Source of the DNA: Rosa chinensis | Taxonomy: Eukaryota; Streptophyta; Magnoliopsida; Rosales; Rosaceae | Direction of reading: 5' to 3' | Assembly (NCBI RefSeq): GCF_002994745.2 | Contig: NC_037090.1 | Location: 22,208,001 to 22,272,000 of the forward strand | DNA: 64,000 bases | In this document: in pieces, positions 46,988 through 57,761 of the stretch | How the letters are laid out: each line of letters begins with the position of its first letter | How positions within the stretch are numbered: position 1 is the first letter of the stretch | The notes under the pieces: generated by a model | Seen by the model: the letters and a program-made list of their open reading frames with translations, nothing else | Database searches by the model: none | What the model was told of the DNA's origin: nothing | Program-made: the position numbers and the translations under genes

Positions 46988-49252
46988 ACGAGTGTTGTTC
47001 ATACTATTATTGATTCTGCTTACATGGTACTAGTAGTAATGTGAGTTATTTTACGTACTATATTTTTTGAACTGGGATTCTTGAATTTTGTATGTAATTA
47101 GATTGCAACCCTGTTCGGGTTGCTTTGCCTTTTTGCAATCTTTCACCATGCACCTTCTTTTTCACCGTTTGAGTAACAATAGAGCTACTTTTTACCACAT
47201 TTTGAAGCCAAGTTGTAGCAAAACATTGGTAACATCCACTGGTTCTCATTAAGAGTGTCGATGGTAACTTGGTAAGTGTTCGACTATGTGGGTTACTGAA
47301 AAGATCACTGACGAGGGTCTCCCATAGCGTTTAGGAGATCTTCTTGGATCATGTATCTTCTCAAAAGTAGTTGATTATCTGGTCAAGTCATGCGTCATTC
47401 TTCAGAATTGAACATACACTCAAAACATGTGTTTAATTTAGAGGCTATAAGCATTAGTTTTTCACCTGTTTCTTTTAGAATGTCTTGGGAAAAAAATGAC
47501 TATTTGTCATACGTATAATGAATCGACATTATAGAATAATGTAATTGGACGAGTCGCAGTCGAAATCATGTAATACATTAAAAGATAGTCACTAAAAGAA
47601 AGTTTAAATTTTAACAATCAACTTTTTGTACGATGACACCGTGCACAAAAGATGGTAATTGTTACCAATTAACCGCATCGCCGGAGGTCATGGTCATTGG
47701 TGTTACTCGATGTGGGTAGCGACGGGGTTGTTGCAAATTGAATAGGGATGTCTAAGGGAGATGGGGTAGGTGGAACAATGCAAAGTTAATTTGTATTGAC
47801 TAATACGGGTCTAGTGGGCAGAGCATTATTGACTTGCAGACTTGGATGTTACATCCGAGTATTCGAGTGAAGAATGAATATTCGATTATAGGAAAATAAT
47901 CGAGTCAAACACTCAAACGTACCGTGTCTTTTGGGTTATAACTTATATGATCATCCTTATACACTTGGCTTTTACTAAAAACAATTGTTCAGAGTGCCCA
48001 ACTTGCAATAGGTTTATCACATGTCCTTTGTCAACCAAAGTTATTATTAGTAGTAATCTTTTTTTAAGGAGTGATTACAATAGCAGCACTACTATCTGAC
48101 ATGACAGCACCAAAAACTACTAAACAAGAATTAGAAGATCATGATTAAAAAAAAAACAGAAGATTGACATTCGATAAGTTCAAATAAGTAACACATATGG
48201 GTCCTTTCAAAACAAAAACAAAAAAAAAACAAAAGAAAGAAACACATATGGGTACAATTAGTCTTTGGATCAGAATGAAAATGAAAATTATATGAGCGCA
48301 TTAGTTTGATTAATTCGGGTGGCTAATGGAGGCCCAACTACGAGCCCAAGTAACTAGTAGTTCCAAGTCCATCAAAGTTGAGGAAATGGGCAGATCCAAA
48401 TTTCCTATCAAGCCCAGCTCAGCCAACCTAACCACCACCATCCGCGAGCGGAGTTCACTTGGGGTTGAGCGTGAGAGGTGCTGATAGCCTGATAGAGTAG
48501 TGTACACAACGAGATTACAACGTCTTAAATGACAAACAATTATACATATAAGGACATAAAAACATAACGACACCAAAATTAACATGGTTCAATAACAGCC
48601 TACATGCACAGGGCAACAAACATCAATTAACTTTTACTATTTACAATTGCAAACATGCGAGAGTAAATAACTTCAAATATAACACACTCAAAGAAAAACA
48701 CTTTAGATCAGAAAATCAGAGCTTTTGCTTGCGGATGTTGAGGATGGCATGGGTCTAAATTATTTCCAACTTCTAGTCACTTTTATTTATTTTTTAACAC
48801 ACATCGAAGAGATTTCATTAATGAGTGATTTTTAATACTTGCACAATTTTGAGATAAATTTTCACCCGTATAAGCTACTCTAGCAATGTAAACATGGCAA
48901 GCTATGCTAATGATAGTACATCTTTTACCTCAAAAAAAAAAAAATCAATCTAAAAAAATAATTTCTATAGGAAACATGCCGTTTCTAGAAGAACATATCC
49001 AAATAGGTTCCGGAGGAAAAACGTCTTCCAAAGGCTGCTGAAGTAATGCAGAATCTACTTGGTAAAAGGGGGATAGGTTGGAACTCTTCAAACTTGAAGT
49101 TGAAAGGCGCGTGCGACTTAGACCCCCAAGTCAAGAATGACTGCCTCAACTCCATAACCATTCTTTTCTGTAATCTGTATAACTTCTCCAATTAACCCCC
49201 AAACTTAGACCATCAATCTCTGAATTAATTTCTATCACACAGTTGATTAATC
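46988..49252. other. Intergenic between the syntaxins
   Basis: No gene or clear element apart from a minimal poly(A) scar at 48190-48253. Several short, AT-rich, non-coding ORFs are ignored. Confidence 0.5.
48190..48253 (+). mobile_element. Minimal poly(A) retroposon scar
   Basis: Perfect direct repeats AACACATATGGGT (48190-48202 and 48241-48253) enclose CCTTTC followed by an A-rich core. Confidence 0.75.
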
Positions 49253-51298
49253 ATGAACGACTTGTTATCCAACTCCTTCTCCCAGGGCTCGCCGGACCAC
49301 CATGTCATCGAGATGACCCCCTCCGATGCCTCCAGCGACCTCAAGAAGTTCTTCGAGGACGTCGACTTGATCCAGACCGAGCTCAATGACTTGCAGAAGC
49401 TCAACACCAGCCTCAGGAGCGCACACGAGCAGAGCAAGACCCTCCACAAGGCCAAGGAAGTCAAGGACCTCCGGACACGGATGGACGCTGACGTTAACCA
49501 TGCCCTTAAGGCCGTCAAGCTCCTTAAGGTTCGGTTGGAGGCACTGGACCGGTCCAACGCCTCCAGCAGGAGCTTGCCTGGGTGCGGTCCGGGGTCGTCC
49601 TCGGACCGGACGAGGACGTCTGTGGTGAGTGGGTTGAGGAAGAAGCTTAGGGATTCTATGGAGAGCTTTAATGACTTGAGACAGAAGATTTCCTCCGAGT
49701 ACAAGGAGACCGTTCAGAGAAGGTACTTTACGGTGACCGGAGAGAAACCGGACGACAAAACCATTGACCTTCTCATATCTACTGGTAAGTCTTTTTTGAT
49801 GTATAATGTTAGGTTGACAATCTTTTTAGTTCCATTTTCTCAAAAAATTTAGTCACGAAAAACATTGAACTATTTAATTGTAGTCAAAGACATTGATGGG
49901 CAGATTTGCTCACCTAAGGGATAGTTTTAAGGGACTGTGAGGGACAAATGCATTTTAACCACATGTATTAAATATAAAAGCAGAAATTATAATAACTTAA
50001 AACTGTGCATTTATTTTCAGCCGTCCGATTCACTTGTTCCTCACAATTCCTTAAAAACTGTCCCTTAGGCGAGCAGACCTTCGTTGATGGGAATTCAAAA
50101 TGTTTGTGATAGACACTGAAGTAAACTTTAGTAATCAAATAATCATTCGCGAGAATTAACTAACATTACCCTGGCACCATGGTAATCAAACAACTAGATT
50201 ATTGGTATATATGTTGGTTCGTTTTTAATTAATTAGAGGATTAGGGGAGCGAAACTAGGGCCACTTTTTATATTAGTATTATTATTATTTTTGAAATTTT
50301 TTGCTCATAGTCTTTTAAACTTAACGTGAGGTCAACCATTCCCAACCTTGGGGACTACATTCCCAAAAAAAAAAAAAAAAAAAAAAACTCTTGGGGACTT
50401 GAGTTTAGCCTAAGTAGTAAAGGAGGGTGTGAGGCCGGAATTGGATTTAGTACCCTCTAAAATGTAACAAAGAAGGTCAATTTCACCCATCTTTAATCAT
50501 GCAGATGAGTCTGAATTATAAACCTTAAAAACAGAACTGATTATTGCACTTGACAATGCAATTTTCATATTTTCCTTTTAATAATTTAATGGTTAATATT
50601 AGGAGACTACAATTATGCTTCAAGCTTGGTCTAAAATTTTGTATTTGAAAATTAATTTTTATGAATTGAGAATTAATCTTATAAATTTTCACTGTACATG
50701 CATATATGAGATATATGAAATAATCACATCGACTCCGCCCAGATAACAACCGCTTTTTCTTAATTACCAATTTGACAGCCTCGAAACTGAAGTAAAGTTC
50801 ACTCAGAAGACAACTTGTAAGAAAACTATGCATATAAAGGCGAAAGTTTCATAACTTTATTACTTGAAACACTCGCCAAAAACAGTGCAGAATTACAAAT
50901 GCGAGTAACATTACCCTAGCTAATTCTATAGACATACCACGTATGCAGGCGAAAGTGAGACATTTATGCAGAAGGCAATCCAAGAGCAAGGAAGAGGCCA
51001 AGTCCTAGACACTATAAACGAGATCCAAGAGAGGCACAATGGTGTAAAAGCCATGGAGAGGAATCTGAACGAGTTGCACCAGGTGTTTCTGGACATGGCA
51101 GTCCTGGTTCAAGCTCAGGGTGAGCAGATCGACGACATCGAGCGTCACGTAGATCGAGCTAGTTCGTTCGTGCAACAAGGCACCCAGCAGTTGCAGAAGG
51201 CCAGGTTCTTGCAGAAAAACACACGCAAATGGACCTGTTATGGTATCCTAATCTTGCTCATCATCACCGGAATCATATTGGCCTCCACGCTGACTTAA
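49253..51298 (+). CDS. SYP122: SYP122-like plasma-membrane syntaxin (Qa-SNARE)
   Basis: Second Qa-SNARE of the SYP12 class, 2.3 kb downstream of the first and in the same orientation. Exons 49253-49784 and 50949-51298 share the intron position and phase of the first gene (after LLISTG) and give 293 residues. It starts [12 protein letters not shown] and has the Habc helices, [20 protein letters not shown], the SNARE helix ([20 protein letters not shown] to [11 protein letters not shown]) and a tail anchor ([16 protein letters not shown]) ending two residues later. The cytosolic part is complete, but the Gly/Pro lumenal tail of the paralogue is missing. MNDLLS suggests SYP122; the exact orthology is inference. 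Intron 1 is 1.16 kb and holds a MITE (49901-50083) and a poly(A) scar (50347-50399). Confidence 0.9.
49901..50083. mobile_element. MITE with 8-bp direct repeats in the SYP122-like intron
   Basis: The 183-bp element has inverted ends built on TTTGCTCACCTAAGGGATAG and the inverse of CTGTCCCTTAGGCGAGCAGA. TTGATGGG occurs on both sides (49893-49900 and 50084-50091). The superfamily is uncertain: hAT by 8-bp TSD, or Mutator if a ninth, mismatched base is counted. A 17-bp remnant of the same terminus is at 53484. Confidence 0.8.
50347..50399 (+). mobile_element. Minimal poly(A) retroposon scar in the SYP122-like intron
   Basis: Direct repeats CTTGGGGACT (50347-50356 and 50390-50399) enclose ACATTCCC followed by a tract of over 20 A. 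Confidence 0.7.
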
Positions 51299-51663
51299 GG
51301 CAGTCAAATGTCCTGTGGACTATAGTTAGTTACACTGTCAGTGCATATAAAGTTTTGATCGATTTTATTTTTCTTCATGTTGGCCCTGATTTTGTAAGTA
51401 CATACTTCTTTCTTTCTCGGTTGGATTGGTTATTGTGTATTGTTGTACAATTTGTTTTCTTTTGACGAGGTCTCTAGTTGTTTTAAAGAAACTGTTATAT
51501 ATATACATACATGGTTGGTTAGTCTATCATCATTTGTGACAACTTATTGAAGCACATAAGTTGTTCCCGTTTTTTAGTTTTGGCTTTGATTTTTGAATTT
51601 CGCAAATTTAGTCTTTATTCTTCTATCTTTTCTTTGACATAAAAAAAAAAATTCTTACCATAT

Positions 51664-51711
51664 AAAGATTAGAGAAGTTAAAAAAAAAAAAAAAAAAAGA
51701 TTAGAGAAGTT
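51664..51711 (+). mobile_element. Poly(A)-only insertion with direct repeats
   Basis: AAAGATTAGAGAAGTT (51664-51679) is repeated at 51696-51711, and the only thing between them is an A tract. Either a poly(A) tail inserted with its target duplication or a slippage duplication explains it. Confidence 0.6.
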
Positions 51712-51915
51712 GAATGCATCAATTTGTACTCTGTGCATGTATTCTTCACTAGGTATTAATAGGTGTTTTTAAAAGGGTATTTAACCCAAAGCACCAAAAT
51801 TAGACAAAATTATCTCACTTACCCCAACAACAGATTTTTATTCCTCATTACCCAATTTAAACTAAATTGACAATTTTGCCCTCAGCCTAATAAAAAAAAA
51901 TACATTGATGCCATG

Positions 51916-51917
<2 letters not shown>

Positions 51918-52007
<90 letters not shown>
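51918..52007. repeat. (CT)45 microsatellite
   Basis: Ninety bases of pure CT. The Leu-Ser and Arg-Glu runs it encodes on either strand are not genes. Confidence 0.98.
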
Positions 52008-52009
<2 letters not shown>

Positions 52010-52414
52010 CCTCCCTCCCGGCCCAGAGCCTCGGTGCCAGCCACCTTGTCGCAGTCGTCGCTGTCTTATTCGGTCACCAAGAATTTCCAGAAACTGACCG
52101 ACGTGGTTAACCGATTGGAATTCAATTACAGACAGAGGACTTCAATGCCGACGCCGGAGGAGGAGTCGTGGATGAATTGAGGTAGAGGGATTCAACACCG
52201 GCGCCGGAGGAGGAGTCGTGGACGAAACGACGTAGTCTGGTGCTTTAGAAGGTGAGGCGAAAACGATGAGTATGGTTTCTGATAGCCTGGGGGATTTGGT
52301 GCAACAAGAAGTGAGGGTTCCGGTCAATCGAGGAGGAAGAAGATTGGGTGCCCAAATCAGATTTTTTATTTTTTTTTAAGTAACAAGACAGAAGGAAAGA
52401 AATTTTTTTTTGAA

Positions 52415-52697
52415 TGTCTATTGAGGGGCAATAGACGTTTTTAAATTGATATAATTCTTCGTTTTTTTCTTTAATTAAAGTTTTATTTGTCTAATTTTCG
52501 GAAGATTAGTTCTCATTCTCGCTACCAAAAGTTCCATTGGAGGGCAATAGACGTCTATTGGGGGGCAATAGACGTTTATTGACCCTCTATTGGGGGGCAA
52601 TTGACTTCTATTGCCACTAATAAATGTCTATTATAGGGGCAATAGGCGTTTATTGGAGGGCAATGGGGAGCAATAGACGTCTATTGGGGTAATAAAC
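52415..52697. repeat. Palindromic minisatellite around AATAGACGTCTATT
   Basis: Variants of GGGGGCAATAGACGTCTATT recur in both orientations. The core AATAGACGTCTATT is a perfect palindrome with an ACGT centre. Spacing is irregular (about 20-60 bp). Confidence 0.75.
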
Positions 52698-53162
52698 CTT
52701 TCTAGCAACCTATGAAATCTCTGACGACCTCTTTGAGGATCTCTGACAAGGTTTTTAGAAAAATTCGGGGGGCGGCGACCTGTGACCAGAATCCGGTGAA
52801 AGTTGGTCGAAATCCGGCGGCCGGTGACCGACTTCGGCGAAGTCTCCTATAGTTTCTCTCTCTCTCTCTCTCTCTCTCTCCAAGTAACAAAGGGGTGAGG
52901 GTCAAATCGTATTAAAAAAAAAAAAAAAACTTAATGGGTTATTAGAGAATACCTCCTTAGAGTGTTTTGGGTAAAAAGGAATTAAAAAAAACTTAATGGG
53001 GTAAGTGGGAAAAAAATCCCTAGAAATGGGGTAAATGGACAAAAACCCTTTTTAAAAATCCTTTTGAGCAGTCGCCACTGTGGCCAACCACCCCGATTAC
53101 TCTGGGACTTTGGGCGCTGTCCAGATTCTTTTGGTCAAATACTTGAAAAAACCTATATGTAA

Positions 53163-53464
53163 GAGCAACTCCGACAACTTCCCTATAATTTCTGTATAAT
53201 AGGGAAACAAAAGTCAAAGTTATAGCATCGTTTTCTTCTCTAACTCCAATAGATTATCTATTTTGCAGCAATCTCTAAAATCTCCATATTCTTCTTTAAA
53301 ATTTTAGAGATTGCTGTAAATATAGGGAATTTAGTTTTCTCTTTCCTCACTTTCCCTAAAATAGGGATAGTTATAGGGAATTTGTAATCTGTTGGAGCAA
53401 AAGAGGCTCATTTTTCCTTAAAGTAGAGAAAATTTAAAATATGGGAAAGCTGCTGGAGTTGCTC
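53163..53464. mobile_element. MITE with GAGCAACTCC termini
   Basis: The left end GAGCAACTCCGACAACTTCCC mirrors the inverse of the right end GGGAAAGCTGCTGGAGTTGCTC over 302 bp. Inside is a second hairpin, GCAATCTCTAAAAT against ATTTTAGAGATTGC (near 53269 and 53313). Such ends are common in Tourist/Harbinger-type plant MITEs. The 3-bp duplication could not be fixed. Confidence 0.75.
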
Positions 53465-54234
53465 CAAGTACTGATTATATCAAATTTGCTCACCTAAGGG
53501 CAACTCCAACCATGGGGTGCCAAACCAAAATTTTGCCAAATATAGGACTTTGCTTCTCCAACCTTGTATTTTTGGTGGATCTGGTCCTATTAATATGAGA
53601 CTTGGGCTCATTTGGAGTCTCATATTTGAGACAAATCCAAGACCAGGACTCAGAACAGTGAAACGGGACCACAGGTTCTGATTTCCCAGCCCAACAATTG
53701 GAGTGACGCGCTGGAAGGCTTGGGTGGGCAGCACGCGCAGAAGGGAGAACAGGGGAGAAGGAAGACGCGCCCACTTGCGCTGGAGAGAGAAAAATCACTG
53801 CAGGTGGTCTGCTCGCAAGGCGAAGGTTGTCTGCTGCCGACCGTTGCGTGTCCCAACGGTCACTAAATGCACGGCTGAGATCGCTCCATTTTGAAAATGG
53901 ACGGTTTGATGTTGGCTTTTTTTTTTTTACTGAACGGATCTATTTCGATCTGATGGCTCAGATTTGAGGGAAAAAAAACTTATCAACGGCTCTTATTAAA
54001 TGAAAGGTTATTATTTCATTTTTGTTCCAAAAAAATACCAGAAAATTGAGGGGAAAAAATATATCCGTTGGAACAGTAAAATATAGGAAATTCTATAAAT
54101 ACCAACCCATTATTTTCTATTTTCTCACACCAAATATCCTCCATCTCCTTCACAATTTCCCATTCATTAACCCATCTTCTTGTTCTTAAATATATCTTTT
54201 TTTTTTTTTTTTTTTTTTTTTTGTGTTGGAAAAA

Positions 54235-55228
54235 ATGGCTCCAAGAGGGGATTCTTGGAGGCACAATGAAGAAGTTATTCTTTGCCAAGCTTGGATCACC
54301 GTTGGGGGTGATGGTTGCGTCGGAAAAGATCAAAAGTCAAACTTATTGTGGAGTCGTGTGGCGGAGGAGTACAATGTTCACAAACCGGCCGGTTGCATGG
54401 ATAGAACACATTCTAGTTGCCACGCTCGTTGGAAGAAAATAAGTCCGGCATGTATGAAGTGGCGCCAAGCTCTTAACAAGGTCGAACACTTTCAACGAAG
54501 AAGAGGTGAAAATATGGAGGACGAGGTAATTATATTGAAATATGTTCAATAATGATTATTATTTTTATTTCTCATGTAGTTGTTAAAAGTAAAATGTTGT
54601 TATATAGTTTATTGATGGATTTATACTAAGCCAATTTTTTTTAATATTTTATTTACTTAATATTATATGTAGCTCATGAATGTTAAATCAACGTACTACG
54701 ACTCGGAAGGTTGCGATTTTGTGTTTGAGCATTGTTGGCAATACTTGAAAAATACCGAAAAGTTTGGGAAAACGCCATCAATGGAAAACACCCACTTTAG
54801 TGTTCCTAATCATGTCAACTTGGATGACGATGGATCAACCACTACTGAGGATGAGCTTCCATCATCAAGAAAGGCACGTCCTCAAGGATAGAAAGCACAG
54901 AAGCTAACTAAGAAAAAAGGCAATAAGCAGGATGCGGATGGCCTACGAGTTCAAATGCAGAAATGTTATGAACAAACCGAACACGAGTACCAACAAAGGC
55001 AAAGACAGTTTGAGGAAGGTCAACTAATTGAGCAACGCGCTGAGGATGGATCCATCAATTTTCACCCTAAGAAAGAGGAGTTATTGGGAGAGGAAGCAAC
55101 AACAAATAATTGATAAGGAGGCCGAAACTTCAAGCATCCCGGAACAATCTGAAGATCCTACACCCCCTGAAGGAGACAAAACAGGATTGACCACTTATGA
55201 TCCACTTGGCGAGACATCTTGGATGTAA
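54235..55228 (+). pseudogene. Harbinger Myb/SANT-like DNA-binding protein, degraded
   Basis: This accessory protein helps bring the transposase to the element ends. Exon 1 (54235-54525) starts MAPRGDSWRHNEEVILCQAW and has the trihelix/SANT-type Trp pattern (ILCQAW, LLWSRVAEEY, CHARWKKISPACMKW). It ends GAG|GTAATT. Exon 2 starts at 54673 (TATGTAG) with LMNVKSTYYDSEGCDFVFEH and FEHCWQYLKNTEKFG. A TAG at 54889 follows ARPQG. The sequence beyond is still clearly the family's coiled C-terminus (KAQKLTKKKGNKQDADGL), then after a frame change near 55030 ALRMDPSIFTLRKRSYW to LGETSWM. Non-functional. Confidence 0.8.
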
Positions 55229-55474
55229 TTAATATTGTTAGTTGCTTTGAATGGTTTGTGTTTTAATTTATGATAATAAAAATTATTTTGTTGAGTAGAT
55301 CATCTTCGTAAAAAAGCATTGAACTTTTATTTTCATAATAAAACACACCACACAAATTAAAAGCACACAACACAAAGTAAAAGCATACCACACAACAATA
55401 CAACCAAAGTAGGCCATGACCACTTATCATGACAACATGACCACTTATTGAAAGCACCAAAAAAAAAAAAATGC

Positions 55475-56557
55475 TCACTGGTGGTTCTGATAAGCTTGTA
55501 ACTTCATGGTCCATAGGTGATCGACTAGATCGTCTTGGAGGTTTTTATTCATCACTTGACATCTAATCTCCCTATAACGATGCAAGAATTGATTTAGTTG
55601 TTGCGGATTGCGGTCAACATCGGTGTCCATTACTGGTTTCTTATATATCTCTGCTTTCCTTAGTCATGTTGGGATATCATCTGGATCAAATGGTTGCGCT
55701 GCATCTTCATCATGCTCATCTTCAACAATCATATTGTGCAAGATAATGCACGTCATCATGATGTATTGAAGATTCTCCTTACTCCACCCACGAGCTGGTC
55801 CTCTTATAATTGCCCAACGAGCTTGGAGAATACCAAATGCTCTCTCCACGTCTTTTCTGTATGCTTCCTGCATCCTTGTGAAATGTTGTGTCTGCGGCGA
55901 CCTCGGGTTTCAGATTGCTTGTACAAATGACCCCCACTTAGGGTATATGCTATCAACTAGGTAATAACATTGACGATAATGCCTATTATGTACCTGGTAG
56001 TTCATTTCAGGGGTTTCACCGGTGCATACGTCATTGAACAACGGTGAACATCCAAGGACGTTAATATCATTCAGGGAACCTGGAAGTCTGAAGAAGGCAT
56101 GCCACATCCAAGTATCGTAGGAGGCCACTGCCTCTAAGATGATTGTGGGTTTCCCCTTGTAGCCAGTATACTGCCCTGCCCATCCGGTGGGACAATTTTT
56201 CCATTGCCAATGCATACAATCAAGGCTATCGATCATCCCCGGGAATCCCCGTTCTGTAGCCTTGTCAAGCAGCCGTCGCAAATCTGCCGGTGTTGGTCTG
56301 CGGAGGTAAGTCTCATGGTACACATTCCAGATTGCTTTTGTGAAGTGCTCAAAAATCTCAATGGCAGTGGTCTTCGCAATATCTAGGTAATCATCACAGA
56401 AATCAGCTGTGATGCCATACGCGAGCATTCTCATGGCGCATGTCAGCTTTTGTTCAGTGGATAAGCTGAGTCTCCCGCAAGCATCTCTTGTTTGAACAAA
56501 ATATGGGTCGTAGTTGGCCACGTCGCACATCATCTTGTCAAAGACCCAAGGTTGCAT
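55475..56557 (-). pseudogene. PIF/Harbinger (HARBI1-like) DDE transposase, degraded
   Basis: One frame runs from MQPWVFDKMMCDVANYDPYF through PYFVQTRDACGRLSLST and CAMRMLAYG. It holds the catalytic pattern: D in FPGMIDSLDCMHWQWKN, D in LPGSLNDINVLG and E in RKDVERAFGILQARW. Two in-frame TGA codons interrupt it, after SFVQAI (near 55910) and after DPDDIPT (near 55664). Each is explained by CGA to TGA. Reading through gives a normal C-terminus ending at 55475. The region normally before MQPW (about 60 residues) is absent. Confidence 0.88.
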
Positions 56558-57246
56558 ACCACTGCAAGATCCTTAGTACCTGGTTTGAATCCAATAGAAT
56601 AGGACAGTGATATGAAGTAACCCTTGTAAGAGCTATTTGCCTGACAGGAAATTCCCCTTCCGATTTAGTTATATAGAATCTTCTTAATTAATAAACCTGC
56701 CATTAGCAAAGAAGCATAAAGAAATTTGTCACCAAAACAGAAATATAAAAATAAAGGACCTGATACTAGAAATTTTGTGGGCAAAAGAGATATACCTGAA
56801 CTAGACTTAATTCTTGCAGGGATGGAAACTGGAAAGGACATTGTAAGATAATCAATTAAATAGTATTTGCTATCCTTTGGAGGAGAAACAAGAAGGATTA
56901 ACTGTAAAGAAGTAGAAGTAGGCCAAATCTTTAAGTAGAAGTAGATCTTATATTTTGACTTACAAAGATTTGGTGCAATTGAGTCTTCCATTATTGACTG
57001 AGAATAGGTGAAGCAAGCTTTCCGAACACATAATAAGAAAAACAAAACGAAGATTCAATTTGACAATCAAAACAGTAGAACAAGTATCAAATCAATAATT
57101 TAGCTTTTTAAAAGAAAAATATAGATTCAATCATTTCTGGCACTTTGTACAAAACCATTTGCTACTTTGCTAGCACTCTCTACAAAACCATTATTCCATT
57201 TTCATTTTACAACAGATCATCCAACTATATTACAACTAGGTCAGTC
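56558..57246. other. No gene recognised
   Basis: AT-rich sequence between the broken Harbinger element and the CACTA-like terminus. It contains a short direct repeat, TACAAAACCATT (near 57148 and 57181). Confidence 0.5.
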
Positions 57247-57349
57247 CACTACAACAAATCAGCAGAAAAAGAACAAATAGCAGTGAACAATAGAACAAAG
57301 AATCAGTAAATGCGAGAAATATTGACGAATATGAGGTGAATACCATTTG

Positions 57350-57513
57350 GAAGCATTGACAATAAGTAGAACATTCCCCTTGTACACACTAAGATCCACA
57401 TTGTTGCCATTAGCATCCTGCATTAACAAACTTAACAAGTCAACCATCAAAGGGACTGCAAACTGATTGAATATGAAGCTTTACTTTGACAGTGAGATCA
57501 TAAATTGAATATC
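57350..57513 (-). pseudogene. Glutathione peroxidase (GPX) gene fragment
   Basis: Plant GPX enzymes reduce peroxides using thioredoxin. Two adjacent exon pieces are readable. The end of exon 1, up to 57489, encodes SIYDLTVK followed by GTAAAG. Exon 2, about 57350-57426, after TTAATGCAG, encodes DANGNNVDLSVYKGNVLLIV followed by NASK and a split Cys codon before GTATTC. The join is phase 0 as in true GPX genes. A Val codon is missing from the usual NVAS. The frame upstream of SIYD hits stops and has no initiator, and all exons that should follow (GLTNSNY, FPCNQF regions) are absent. It lies about 100 bp inside the CACTA-like left terminus, suggesting transposon capture. Confidence 0.78.
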
Positions 57514-57721
57514 ACTAGTCACATCATTCCTCATTGTCTAATCCTAGAGTGGTCGCCGATATTTCAGGTTCCCTCCTGCTCATAATTTGAGGAAAGCAAA
57601 TAAATTAGATCAATTCGGGAATAAGAACCTAATCTGAAAGAAACAAGCATAGCTCGATAAAATGACGCATCTAGACTTTTCTAACTCGATAAAAAACAGC
57701 AAAAAAATAGAGATATTTGCG

Positions 57722-57724
<3 letters not shown>

Positions 57725-57758
<34 letters not shown>
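57725..57758. repeat. (GA)17 microsatellite
   Basis: Uninterrupted GA dinucleotides. Confidence 0.95.

Positions 57759-57761
<3 letters not shown>

Larger units (their letters stand above)
51763..53058. mobile_element. Possible Mutator-like non-autonomous element
   Basis: The left end TTTTTAAAAGGGTATTTAACC near 51767 and the inverse of the right end (TTTTTAAAAAGGGTTTTTGT) near 53055 are imperfect inverted repeats. Inside, the flanks also mirror each other: left CACTTACCCCAAC and ATTACCCAATTTAAAC, right TAATGGGGTAAGTG and AATGGGTTATTAGAG. The interior contains a (CT)45 tract, a GC-rich block with repeats GCCGGAGGAGGAGTCGTGGA and a palindromic array. No target duplication was resolved. Confidence 0.45.
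53498..56557. mobile_element. Broken PIF/Harbinger element, right end missing
   Basis: The left terminus reads GGGCAACTCCAACCATGGGG, the style of the adjacent MITE. Inside are both Harbinger proteins: a Myb-like DNA-binding protein (+, from 54235) and a HARBI1-type transposase (-, 55475-56557). They converge. No matching right terminus is found up to 57246, and the transposase N-terminus is also lost, so the right end is deleted. Both genes carry stops. Confidence 0.82.

Noticed and set aside
51862..52180. Long Leu-Ser and Arg-Glu ORFs
   Set aside because: They are translations of the (CT)45 microsatellite in different frames.
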